The notes under the pieces were generated by a model, which made no database searches, had not been told where the DNA came from, and saw only the letters and a list, made by a program, of their open reading frames with translations. DNA of 64,000 nucleotides from Aphanomyces cochlioides (lineage: Eukaryota; Oomycota; Saprolegniomycetes; Saprolegniales; Verrucalvaceae). The stretch lies in assembly GCA_019828595.1 (NCBI GenBank), contig JAHQRK010000040.1, forward strand, positions 186,001-250,000, read 5' to 3'. Position 1 is the stretch's first letter. Every line of letters begins with the position of its first letter. A program made the translations under genes and the position numbers. Positions 21,191-32,255 of the stretch are shown in pieces.

Positions 21191-24128
21191 TCAGGACACA
21201 AAGCCGTTCAGGGAGCTGAAGGTGGGAGAAACTCTTCCTGAGGTATGTGTCTTTTGAGCTTGCCCGTACGGCCCCAACCAAGGGCAGCGAAGCTTCGAAG
21301 GGCCGCTAGGTCCTTTCACGACCGACCGATGTACGTAGACTAGGTCGTTAACTGAATACACGTTCGTGTTTCCACGGTTGTGTTTGTTGGCCTGACGGGC
21401 CTGTTTTGCTTGAGCACTGGCGATATTCTCGCGCAGGCGCAGTAACAATGATTCGCGCGACGACGCGAAATGTTCGACAGAAGCGACTGTCCGCCGCAAA
21501 ACATCATCGGAGATTCCTCCCACACTTAGAACAGGACGGTCCACGTCCGAGGGGAGTCGCGGGTGCTTCAAATGCACCGCGTAGAAGGGCATAAAGCCCG
21601 TTGACTCGTGAACAGACGTGTTATAGGCAAAACACGCTGTCGGTAACATGGAGCTCCATGTTTTCGGCCTGGACAAGGCGTAACTACGCAGAACGTCCTC
21701 GAGAACGCGATTCGCGCGTTCTGTTTGACCATCCGACTCCGGATGGTCCGAGCTGGGCATGTTCAGCGTCGTCCCGCAGAACGCAAACAGCGCTCGCCAG
21801 AAATGGGACGTGAAACGAGGGTCCCGATCGGAGACAATGCTGGATGGTAGTCCAAAATGACAGTAGACGTTGTCAAAGAAAAGGCGAGCTGACTGCTCCG
21901 CCGTAATGGATGCCTTCACAGGCAGTGCGATCAAATACTTTGATGCGCGGTCGACGAGAGTAAAAATCCCGTATTGCCCGACTTGTCACTGGGCAGGCCG
22001 AAAATGAAGTCCATGCTGACGGACTCCCACAGTTCGAGTGGAACGTCTAGGCTCTGTAGCGGAGCCTGTGAGTGTGGGGCGGCCTTGACGGCCTGACATA
22101 CGCCACACGGAGCGACAAAACGTGCCACCGCTTATACAGGCGAGGCCACCAAAAGGAACGGGCGATAGCCAAATATGTCTTTTCGCGGCCGAAATGGCCG
22201 CCGCTCGGGGTGCCGTGAAATTCACGGATGATCTCCGCACGGAGAGTCGGATCGCACGGCACAGCCACTCATGGGAGTCCCCCGGAGTGACTGAATACCA
22301 CAATAAATTGTTGTGGTAGGTGAATCGTCCTATCTGGATGACCTTTGAAGAGAGAGTCTTGCCAGCGACAATGGCATCAATAGTCCCCCTAAGTGCGGGA
22401 TCGAGAGTGTATGAATCTCGAATACGATCAAACAAGAAGTCCGAGCGGACTTCAGATAGAGCTGAAAGATCGTGAGGCTCATCCAGAGCCAGTGTATCGT
22501 CCGCCGCAGGTCGGCGTGAGAGTGCGTCGGCAATGACGTTTGTGCGACCGGGTTTGTACTCGACGGTCATATTGTATTCCGCGAAGAACGCGAGCCATCT
22601 GGCCATCCGGTCAGAGATGTGTGGAGAGTTCACAGCAGTCCGCAAGGACGCGTGATCCGTGTATACCGTAAATGGCTTGGAGCCGAGAAGGTAGATGCGG
22701 AAATTGACCAAGGCGTATTTCATCGCCAACAATTCCAGGTCATGAACCGGATAGTTGCGCTCAGCAGCGCGCAGTTGTCGCGACTGATAGGAGACGGGTC
22801 GGTCACGTCCCTCGTCGTCCTTTTGCATGAGGCAGCAACCTATTGCTCGCACAGATGCATCACACGACCGAGAATGGTCAGTTGAAATCAGGAAGCGCCA
22901 GAATTGGCGCTTGTGTGATGCTGGCTTTGATGCCATCGAATGCCTCTTGACACTCCTGCGTCCAGTCCCACTGGACGTCTTTCGTAAGAAGCCGTGTCAG
23001 CGGCGTCGCAATGTCGGCAAAGTTCTTTGAGAACTTATAAAGATAGGTCGCGAGACCAAGCCAACTGCGAAGCTCAGTCGCAGTGGCCGGTACTGGCCAA
23101 GTGGTGATCGTGGAAACCTTGGCCGGATCTGGCCAACATCCATTGATACCGACGTACTCCCCGAGTACGGGTATTTCCGCTACGCCGAACATGCATTTCT
23201 GCAAGTTGGCATACAAGCCTGCGTCTCGCAGCATTTGGAAGACCTGTCGCAGGTGTCCGAGATGGACTTGCACGTCTGTGCGATCCTTGTCTGCACGACT
23301 GTGCACGTAAATGTCGTCGAAATACGACGGCGCAAAGTCGCGCAGCGGGCGCAACTTCTGCATGACCATTCGATTGAAGGTCGCTGGGGCATTTGCAAGC
23401 CCTTGTGGCATCACGAGCCACTCCCACAGCATGCCTGACGGCGTCGAGACAGCTGTCTTGGGAATATCACATGTGCGTATGAGGATTTGATAGAATCCAT
23501 CGCGCAGATCGATCGTTGAAAAGATCGTCGAGCCACCCATTCTGTCAATGATGACATCTTTTCTGGGAATCGGTGATTGCGCCGGGATGGTGGCTGCGTT
23601 CAGCTTGTTGTAAGCATGAACGATTCGCCAAGAGCCGTTAGGCTTCTTGACGCAGAAGGTTGGACTCGAGTGTGGCGACGTACTCTCTCGTACGTGCCCC
23701 GCCTTCTTGTGTGCAGCGAAGAATGAGTCGATGAACTCGACTTGCTCACGTGGTAGTGGCCACTGTCGAGTGACACACCACTTTGTTTCTGGCGTCAAGT
23801 CAATCTCATGACGCACGCCCTTGTCCTTGGGCAGTCTCGTGGGAACTTCCTCCGGGAAGATATCCTCGGATTCCTTCACGAGGGGGTAAAACGGGCTCGT
23901 CCTGAGCCTATCCCCTACGCGATAGTGTGATGGCAGTGTCTCGCCAGCAACGTCCGGATCCTCCGCGGACGTCGTATATAGGTCAGTCTCTTCGACACTC
24001 TGTATTACTGCGATACTGGTGATGCGCCGGGAGCGCAGAGCACTTCTAAACTCAGCAAAGCTCATCTCCTCGAGCTTGCAGATGTCCTCAGCTGTCGTCG
24101 GCAGCTCTGTCAAGTCGCAATGCGACAT
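21191..24128 (-). pseudogene. Gypsy pol: RT, RNase H, integrase
   Basis: RT is a continuous ORF (24128-22878) with the active-site segment YFDDIYVHS and the usual upstream KKPNGSWRIVHAYNKLN. A frameshift leads into RNase H (22936 to about 22200; ISTDHS...CDASVRAIGCCL and ALSRRP). The integrase zinc-binding region (HGTPSGGHFGREKTYLAIAR, then CGVCQAVK) and catalytic core follow in further frames: D in MDFIFGLP, D in SDRDPRFTSHFW, E in DGQTERANRVLED, then WLGPY near 21260. I count at least four frameshifts, so no complete polyprotein can be made. A protease segment (LRVLIDAARV) lies just upstream at about 24180 in yet another frame. Confidence 0.88.
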
Positions 24129-24342
24129 GATGACATCTTCAACAAAGACCAGACACGGGCAGCGTCGATAAGGACTCGGAGATTTCGCTTAAAGCCCTCT
24201 ACGGGCATTTCGACATGCAGCATTGTTGTATGCTGACCTAGTTGACACAGCAATGTGTCAGAGGCTAGGTTCTGACGAACAGGCGGTATGCCGGAACGCT
24301 CGTCATCATAACCTAGAGTTGTCCCAGTAGGCGCGGGGCGGC

Positions 24343-25207
24343 CTACTGGGATTTCTCTTTCCCCTGGTGGTGGCCATAGCCACGTCCACGCCCACGATAG
24401 GCGCCACCGCGCGAGCGTTGTGGTGAGTAATTTGGATTCTTCCTCGCCTGTGAAGGCTGAGGGCATTTTCTTGCAAAGTGACCAGACTGGCCACAGTTGA
24501 AACAACGGCGCTCCTCACCGGAGGCCGCTTCCATACGCGAGACCTCCATATCGGAGGAAACATCGGAAAGTTTACCGGAAGAACGCGCCAAGCCGCGCGA
24601 ATGTTCCGTATTCAGCGCAATGCTGATTGCTTTGTTGAACCTTTGTGGTTGCAAGCGAAAGAGCTTGTTGAGCTGGACCTTGGTTAAGGCCATACATGAA
24701 GACCGTCACACGACCGATCTCATCGATCTTATAGGAGTTCTCGAAGGACCCGAGAATAGAACGAAGTTCGTTCACAAACTCCTGGATAGTTCCCTTGCCT
24801 TGCTTGGCTTGGTTGAACTGCGCGAAAGCGCGTCTCAACGTTCGAGTGAACGTATTGCTCCTTAAGTTGTTCAACCAAGGAGTCGATCTGGCTTGGCTAT
24901 CCAGGTTCCTGTTGGACTCTTCAAGGCCGGCGATCTTTGCCGTGGCCTTCAACAGGTCTGCTTCGTAGAGCAACACCGCCTCTTCTTGAGTGCGTTGCAC
25001 AGCAGAAAGGGCAGCTGCCCTTGCGGTTGATTCGCCATGCAGGCGGAAGCTTTCAATGACCATGATCTGGTTTTGAGGACTCACCCCACCGAACAATCCC
25101 CGAACGATATTCTCGGGGATCAAGCGAAGCAGCTCGGTTAGAGTAGATTGCTGTTCAGGAGAAAAGTGGGAAACGTCGATTGTCGACGTTGCGGTCGCGG
25201 CGTCCAT
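24343..25207 (-). pseudogene. Gypsy gag with CCHC zinc knuckle
   Basis: Starts at ATG 25207 (MDAATATSTIDVSHFS), 30 bp inside the 5' LTR. The capsid-like part includes RRAFAQFNQAKQGKGTIQEF. A frameshift near 24655 is needed to reach LFRLQPQRFNKAISIALN and then the zinc knuckle CFNCGQSGHFARKC (C-x2-C-x4-H-x4-C) and an RG-rich tail ending at 24343. The frameshift lies in the capsid, not at the usual gag-pol junction, so it looks like damage. Confidence 0.85.
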
Positions 25208-25236
25208 GGTCCTGGACGAACTAGAGTGCTACCAAG

Positions 25237-25490
25237 TGTAACTGGGCGCAGAGGATATCAGGCGCGTGTGAACTGCGACTGAAGTGTAAGAGTGATTTAA
25301 AGTTAAAGCAACCTAAGTCTCGTGCTTGTCTTGTTTCTCGTTGGCTGCCGCTCAGCCTCACTTAGGCTTCAACTTCTCTGGCCTCCCAAGGCCAGTCGTT
25401 CTCTTAGCAGACCGCGGGGAACCGCTACTGCAGGGCAATTCGCAGATCGCGCCTTCATCTCATGTACCTGCCAGACATGGCACGGTTACA
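25237..25490 (-). repeat. Gypsy 5' LTR (254 bp)
   Basis: Partner of the LTR at 18125-18386, in the same orientation, also TGTAAC...GTTACA, followed on the right by the GTTTC target duplication. For the minus-strand element this is the 5' LTR and should hold its promoter. Confidence 0.93.
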
Positions 25491-25587
25491 GTTTCCATCT
25501 ACATGTGCTCGTACCCTAACGATGATCGTTTGGACGTGCCTTGGTGTGCGGCGCTGATCGCACTCACGAATCCATTCCATGGAGGAT

Positions 25588-25700
25588 CTATTTCAAGGGA
25601 GGTAGAACATACGCTTCGTTGTAAATCGGGTCACTCACTTGAGCAGCTAGTTCTACACAGATGAGTCTCCGGCGATGAAATACTCTGTCAGATCTCTCTC
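25588..25700 (-). pseudogene. Short relic of the transmembrane protein family
   Basis: On the minus strand ICVELAAQVSDPIYNEAYVL then, past a stop, ILHGMDS aligns with NCVSLGYRDSDSMFNESYAL and ILDGMNAS of copy B. It is in the same orientation as copy B and separated from it by the gypsy insertion. Only this piece is recognisable. Confidence 0.5.
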
Positions 25701-25895
25701 GAGTGGACTCATTCATGCCGTAACAATTCGCGATAGCTCTGTACTGGATGGGATGACCGCATTGCATGGACACAATGGCGTCGCGACTGGTCGTGTGGAT
25801 GGCAATCTTAGGTACACAACACTCGGGTCATGCTGTTGCGTCACTACAGCGCCGCTCCCTGCCCATGTGGAAGACAATGCAGTATGGGCACCAAC

Positions 25896-26791
25896 CAGTG
25901 TTACAATTTTCGCAGCGGAAGTTGCGGAATGAGGGTATCAGACTTCCGCAAATTAACGAAAACTCGACCGCAAAGCATATCTAGGTTACTTCAACGAACT
26001 AAGCATGTGCGAAGTCGTTTAGTATATCAAGTACACAACGTATCTGAAAGGTTGTGATGCATCAAATCAATATCTATCGCTGCTGAGAGAGTGTTATATG
26101 TGCTTCCGCATTTCCGCAAAGGACAAAACATGTAAGAATGGTTCTGCCCAAAGCTGTCTAGGGCCCATCTCTTGCTTTTAAGCCATGCTATTGTGGTTTT
26201 GTAAATGTCAAAGTCTCAAAATTTTGGCCCACCGTGAGCAAATACCGAGTTCTGCACATCGTGAATACAATCACTGTGCTAATCTATTAGCCAATCAAAA
26301 TGAATTTAAGAATATTTTCAGCCAATCAAAACTTTGTCAATAATACGATCCAGTCTTTTCTGTGCCAAAATAATCGCTACTTTGTCAAGCTTGACACGAA
26401 ACTACGTAATATCGAAGCGAGATAATAACGTTAATGATGTTTCCAAGTACTGACTTGGGATGAAAACAATGAGTCCAATTAACAAGAAGCCGTCGATAAA
26501 GTCTGGGACGTTGTGCATGTGGTCTTATACCAAGCCTCCTTGGATGGAAGAGGGGTTTCATAGCCTGCACAAAATAAAATGTGCAAAAGACCAGCTTCCT
26601 CTGTGCATCGCACACTAACCAAGATCGATCAACCTCACTTTCCATTGATCTCGAAGCGACATTTTGCGGAATGGCTCTCCTTTAACTTCCGCGTTTTGCG
26701 GAAAAAGTCTGCGGAAAGGGGCTTTCAATACTCAGCATATTTTTAAAAATATCCGCAAAATTCGGAAAAATTTGCGGAAATTGTGACACTG
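25896..26791. mobile_element. Non-autonomous hAT element, 896 bp
   Basis: Terminal inverted repeats begin CAGTGTTACAATTTTCGCA on the left and, reverse-complemented, CAGTGTCACAATTTCCGCA on the right. The 8-bp flanks are GCACCAAC (25888-25895) and GTACCAAC (26792-26799), 7 of 8 matching. TTCCGCAAA-type motifs are clustered near both ends, as hAT transposase-binding sites often are. No coding region inside; the interior has paired CCAATCA motifs. Confidence 0.78.
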
Positions 26792-26869
26792 GTACCAACC
26801 GATTTACCGTATTCCTTTTGGGTAGACGGACAGAGTAGTACTTTGAGAAGGACAATACTGTAAAACCTA

Positions 26870-29800
26870 ATATTGTGCTTTTGCTGTAAATTTCTATTTT
26901 TTGCTTGATTTCTCAATTTCAGCACAATGACGCCTTGAACCGGGAATATGGCGATAAGCTTCTTTAAAGTGGGTCGGTCCTAGCTGTACTATTACTTATC
27001 ATCAATTTTAAGCATTACTAGGGTGAGGCCAGGGCTACGCCCCTGGGTGGAGCGTTTTGCTATGGAAAAAACAAAGATTTGATCACACACATGAAACGTT
27101 TGAAGCCATACTATGAATTTTGAATTTGATTCAGGCCCAGTTCGAAGTAAAAAAAATAAGTTAACGCTGAGGATTCTGATTGACTACTGTTGACTGACGA
27201 ATATTTTTTTTTCGTCAGGAGATAAATCATATACCCAAGTTCAGATTGCACAATCTGTGCGATCGATGAGTAGGTCGAGGTCATCGTTGGTTGACAACCA
27301 CGTACTTCTTCATCTTGTAATACTGTAACGTTGAATCTAAGTATAAGGTGCGTAGTTTGGGGTTAGCTAATCTCGAGGATTTATCGTCCAATTCATCGGT
27401 ACGATGCAATTGGACTTGATCCAGGAAGTCACGGCAATTCCACAACAACACAGTGTATATATTTGTAAGAACATGATAACGTTTGTTAGTTATGGATGAA
27501 GTTTTATGGAGTCCTGCCTATTGTAATGCTTCTTGATACACAATGTTTTTCGTGTAGATTCCAGGCAGTCCATCGTACTGTCCATTGGCGACCAAAAACT
27601 TAATGTTGCCTTTTGCTTGGGCTCTTGACATGGCGACGTAAAGCTGTCCATGCGAGAAGACGGGTTCTGGAAGGTAGACGCCCACGTGAGAAATCGTTTG
27701 ACCTTGAGCCTTGTGAATCGTCATTGCAAAGGCAACTTGAACAGGAAATTGTCTTCTGCGTAGCTCAAATGGGTAATTGTTTTGCTCACCATCGTGAATT
27801 GTAGTAGTTCGGGGAATGTAAACGATCTTGTTCGTGTAGGAGCCGTTCATAATTTGAGCCTTGATACATCGTGTTTTCAGCTCAAGAACAATTAAACGTG
27901 TTCCGTTGCACATGCCTTCTGAAGTACATAAACTATGAAGCAGAATAATGGGGCAACCAACTTTCAAATGCAACTTGTGGCTGGGGAAGTTGTTGATGTC
28001 TATAGAATTCAGAAACTCGATGGGGAACTCGCATGCATTTGTGTCCGAGTTGGGTTTGTCAGCAACAGAATCGGCGGACAAATATGTCATTTCGCAGTCG
28101 GAAGTGAGTCGCTCAAGAAGTGTTGTGTTGATGTCAGCAACAACACTGTGTTTGGGTGCAAGGATAGCTCGACATCCAAAGTACGATCTAAGTGCATTGA
28201 TGCGCAGGTTGTTCATGTCCTGATAGACGCTGTGTAAAAATGACCCCAAATCATCAGGCGACTTGTATGGAATCGCCAAATCATCAGGTAGTCGAATGTA
28301 ATCGGCACCGAGTTCGGTACATGTGGGGTATGTTCCATGACCAATAGACTTGAGCAATGCAGCAAACTCTCGAACACTCTCTGAGTTGTTGTTGGTCAAC
28401 CTCATGTTCACCGTCAGATGAAACTGTGCGATATTTCTCCAAAGGTAGCTGTTCTTCAAGCATGCTTCGAGGATTAGCCCAGGTGTGCCCTTCAAAATGA
28501 CTGGAAGCATTTGCTTGAAGTCGCCCGAGAATATGACGACCTTTCCACCAAAAGGAAGCGCGTTGTCCATCAAATCTTGTAGCATGTGATCAACGGCCTC
28601 CACAGCATACTTGTGCATCATCGAACACTCGTCCCAAATGATAAGTTCTGTTAGACATAAAAGTTCCGCAAGATGTGACTGCTTCCGAACGTCGCATCGG
28701 CTAAGCTCGTGCAATGATCTTGGAAGACAGAATCTCGAATGCGCAGTTGTACCTCCGATCAAATTCAGAGCAGCAAGTCCGGACGAAGCAACAGCCAAGG
28801 CAATTTTGTTCATTGAGCGCACTTGAGCCAGTAAAATGTTTGAGATGAACGTCTTCCCTGAGCCGCCCTCACCTTCGAGAAAATATACTTTGCCTCTTCG
28901 AACAGTACTTTCCTTCGTAATCTCGCTCATAACGTCGTTGTAGAAGACCTCGTGCTCTTCGGTCATCGTAGACTTGCCTTCCAAAATGCCTTGGACTTGT
29001 TCTTGGTTGTGCGAAGATTCCATAGCCACTAATCGGTTGGATTGACGGCCCCTGTTTGTTTCCTCAAGAGCAAAATATTGTTCGAAATGTGCAAGCTGTG
29101 GAAGCTCCGGAAAACGATCCAAGCTTGATGCATTCGACTCGAGGCATCTTGGCTGTAGATTTTTGAGAATCGTCGGGGTACATGCGGTGAAAATCTTGCC
29201 TCATTTCATCTTCGAATTTGTTCCATAGCCCTCGTGCGTCCGCAGGTTCACAGTGAATCAGAATACTGACAAAAAGTGTTCGGAGCTCATAGGGAGTTGC
29301 TGTTTCAGTTGCTTCTCGCATGCAGGTTAGCCATTCCTCGTCATTTTCAAGAAAGCCAAGGGCAAGTGCGGCTGACTTGAACGTCGGATGAACCACGCCA
29401 TTGACGGTTCGCAAATCTTCGTGCGATGTCGGACCTCGTCGGTAGCATAAGAGCATTCGCATAAAAAAACAGTCTCCCGAGCGGGGTGACACCGTCAGCA
29501 TCCTCCCGATCATACGATCACCACCCCTTGTACGTGATGTCCACTTGCGGAGCTTTGAGTTCCATACGAAATGCTCGGGGATATCATGGTACAGACATTC
29601 ACGCGCAAGTGCTTGTGAATCACTGTTTTCACGGCACAGTTCAAAAAACGCGGTGAGTTTCGTCCGGTTCCTCCTTGCCAATTCCTGAGGGCTCATCGGG
29701 CGGTCGGTAGGAATGCATACAACTTGATCACCTTCCAAGTGTATTTCGAGGTTCTCGACAGCGTGAGATCGTTTGAACATGTCGAAAGAGAAAATGCGTG

Positions 29801-31788
29801 TGAGGGCCTCACAGCACGATACATAGCGGGCATCTTGGTATTGCTTGATTTCGTCAAGTTCACTGGACTCAAGTTGAAAATTTGAGCGGTCTGAGCCCTT
29901 GTAGATGTACTTGTACAGGTACTTGACTGCAGATATACTTGTACACGCCTCGACATTGATGTGGCAGTCGAACATGGCACTCAACGTTGGGCAGTACGGA
30001 ATAACATATTGGTTGGTATACTCAGAGGGCCGCTCTGCCGAAGAGCGGCGACGACGGTAGAATGGATATCCATCACTGCCTCTGATGTTTCGTTGCAGTA
30101 TGCTTTTGGAAAGTTTTTCTTGCACTTCCCGTTTTCCAGGCATCGGTCGCTGCATTTGTGAATCATGCAGGTTGTAACAATTTCGTGCAATCTTGGATTC
30201 TTTTCCTTGTCGGGGATTTCTGCACTGATAATACTGTCAATATCGGCAGCTGTCTTGATTTTGTCGTCCCCAGTGAATATGACCAACATATGGGCATGAG
30301 GCAGACCACGCTTTTGGAATTCGACAACACGAACATACGCAGCTTGTCGACCCAAAACTGCCCCCTTGTACAGCATGGCTTCAATGGCTAAGAGCTTGAG
30401 GCGGAACATGCGCGTCACTAAGTCAGGTCGATCAGCTGGAGATCGTTTAAATCCATAGTCGTCTTTCGCCAATTCCAGCTCCCTGTCGATTTCAACCCAC
30501 TTTGGATTGCATGGCACAGTGATAAAAGGTCTGGTCGACCGAACTTGCGAACAATTGCCATGTCGTCAAGGTAACGTTGTCTCATGTACCGAGGTCCACC
30601 CGTGTAAGATGACGGCAAAACAATCCTTTTTCCAATGCTTCTGAGGTCCACATCATCCGAAACAGCGTCATGAAGTGCGCGGTACGTGTCGCTGCGGAGG
30701 TTGTTGGTTTGGTCACGAATATATCGAAGCCTTTGGTTTTCCACCTTTGCAAAATTGTTGACTGCAAACACTTGAAATAGAGGTCCGCTGGCATGTAATG
30801 GAGAAAATGCACCGCGCTCGTACAAATGGTACCGAGCATAATCGTTCAAACTCACGTTTTCATGATTGCGACCGCTCTTGTTGTCAAACGACCACCCCAA
30901 AGTCCCAGTGGGAAAGAGCAAAGGGTATTGAAGCGGGTCATATGCCGAATGAAATTCCTTAATGCGAAATAAGCGTTGTTCCCCAGGTTGTCGATCCAAA
31001 CGCACATGTTTACCAACGTGATAGTTTCGCTGAACTTCGCTGAGTACGGGGCCATCAATACCATGCAGTAAGATATGACGCCCTGACTTGGACGTTTCTG
31101 AAAAAAGAACAGCGATTTCAGAACACGTAGGAAGGTTATGCGTTCGGCTGTTGCTTCGAGGCTGAGCAGTGAGCACAATTCTCATGTCGTCATCCTTTGG
31201 AATATCCTTCGCATGCTTGTACAGCTGGGTGAACGCGTTGTGCTGTAGTAGTAGACGCTGGATTTTCGTCACAGTTGACACATTAAGATTTCCCCCAAGC
31301 ATTCTTCGTCGTATGCTTGCTTGCGTTTCAGGATCCGTAATGTAGATCTGGGCGTAACTGGCTTGTTCTTCGTCCGCAGGCAACAGTGGTCCAATTAAAT
31401 GATTCATCGTTGTGACGAGCAAAATCCAATGCTTTGTCGCTTTTAACCCACTTTTTCATCCAGAATTTGTAAAATCGTACATGTTGAGAAGTTAGTGAGA
31501 ATTTTACTCAGTCAAAACAGCCGTATCTTGCGTCACACACTCCTCGCGGCTTCCCTAAGAGTAGTTTGGATCATCTCGTCTGTCTGCATGAGCGGACGAA
31601 CGTGGACAAAGGAGCATGATCGATGATGGTTCAGGGGTGTCTCGACATTGTTGTTTATAATTGACCAATCAAATCAATTTATGATAGATTTTTATCCAAT
31701 CAGATGCGTGATCGATTGGCGGCGCGATTCGACTGGCGTGATTCGATTGCGCAGGAACTTCCTGCGCAATTTGTACCAAATCGACAAT
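26870..31788 (-). mobile_element. Helitron, 4.9 kb
   Basis: Limits are set by comparison with the shorter copy at 54452-60068: shared sequence starts at ATTGTCGATTTGG (31788, minus strand) and ends near CAGCAAAAGCACAATATT (about 26870). It encodes a RepHel protein on the minus strand. Downstream of the helicase stop (27518) are about 650 bp of non-coding 3' sequence with a small GC hairpin (CCAGGG...CCCTGG, 27031-27048). I do not see canonical TC...CTRR ends. Confidence 0.82.
27518..31407 (-). pseudogene. Helitron RepHel (HUH nuclease plus PIF1-like helicase), frameshifted
   Basis: Starts at ATG 31407 (MNHLIGPLLPADEEQASYAQ). The Helitron-like N-terminal domain runs to about 30520 (SSYTGGPRYMRQRYLDDMAI). 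After a frameshift the HUH motif region EFQKRGLPHAHMLVI appears near 30300. After a second shift comes the two-tyrosine region KYLYKYIYKG (near 29900). A third frameshift near 29110 leads into an intact SF1B helicase (27518-29122) with Walker A GEGGSGKT, Walker B IIWDECSM, FSGDFKQMLPV, TIHKAQGQT and YVAMSRAQ. All key catalytic motifs are present but three frameshifts break the protein. The N-terminus is short compared with many Helitrons. Confidence 0.88.
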
Positions 31789-32255
31789 ATCACTACAAAT
31801 TTAATTTCAAACAAAATATAAGTTTCCATAGTCGTGACTGGTTGGATGTCATTTGTTGATTGTGGCGACAATGTCCGACACATACAAGCCTGCAACCCGG
31901 CCCAGAGGACGTCTCAATCGTCTTGGAATTGGTCTCATTCCCAATCAACACAAAATATCGTACCGAGATAGAAACACAGTGTTGATTGGCTGGTTTTGAT
32001 ACTATGTAGCCTGTAACATTCAATATAGCCTCTTTAAAATGATATTTAAAAAATTACTTTAAATGTGTATGCAACTTAAAAATCCGGATGAATTTCAGTT
32101 ATCCGGTGTACATGGGTGTCTGTCTGTCTACCCAAAAGGAATACGGTAGTCGGTCTGACGAAGAACTGCTCTCTCACAGCAAATTCAAAGCGACACTAAA
32201 GTCTTCCTCATGGTTTCCACATTGCAGCATTGTCGACGAGAGACGGAAAATGCAC

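Larger units (their letters stand above)
18125..25490 (-). mobile_element. Ty3/gypsy LTR retrotransposon, 7.4 kb
   Basis: Bounded by LTRs at 25237-25490 (5') and 18125-18386 (3') and by a perfect 5-bp target duplication GTTTC (18120-18124 and 25491-25495). On the minus strand the order is LTR, putative primer-binding site (TTGGTAGCACTC just after the LTR), gag, protease region, RT, RNase H, integrase, then a polypurine tract (GTGTGGGAGGA) next to the 3' LTR. The two LTRs differ by one substitution and one 8-bp indel, so insertion is recent. The coding region nevertheless has several frameshifts. An hAT element interrupts the polypurine tract, and an antisense ORF lies between integrase and the 3' LTR. 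Confidence 0.92.
26805..32148. mobile_element. Tc1-type inverted repeats enclosing a Helitron
   Basis: A 30-bp inverted repeat lies at 26805-26834 and 32119-32148 with one mismatch (TACCGTATTCCTTTTGGG inward to the GACAGA end). TA at the edges fits a Tc1/mariner-type insertion. The Helitron body lies between. A deletion-derived copy of the same Helitron at 54452 lacks these repeats, so they belong to a separate, outer element of about 430 bp that the Helitron entered. Alternatively they are two inverted solo ends. Confidence 0.6.

Noticed and set aside
26805..32148. The 30-bp inverted repeats as the true ends of the Helitron
   Set aside because: The second copy at 54452-60068 shares Helitron sequence only from about 31788 to 26870 and has no such repeats at its ends.
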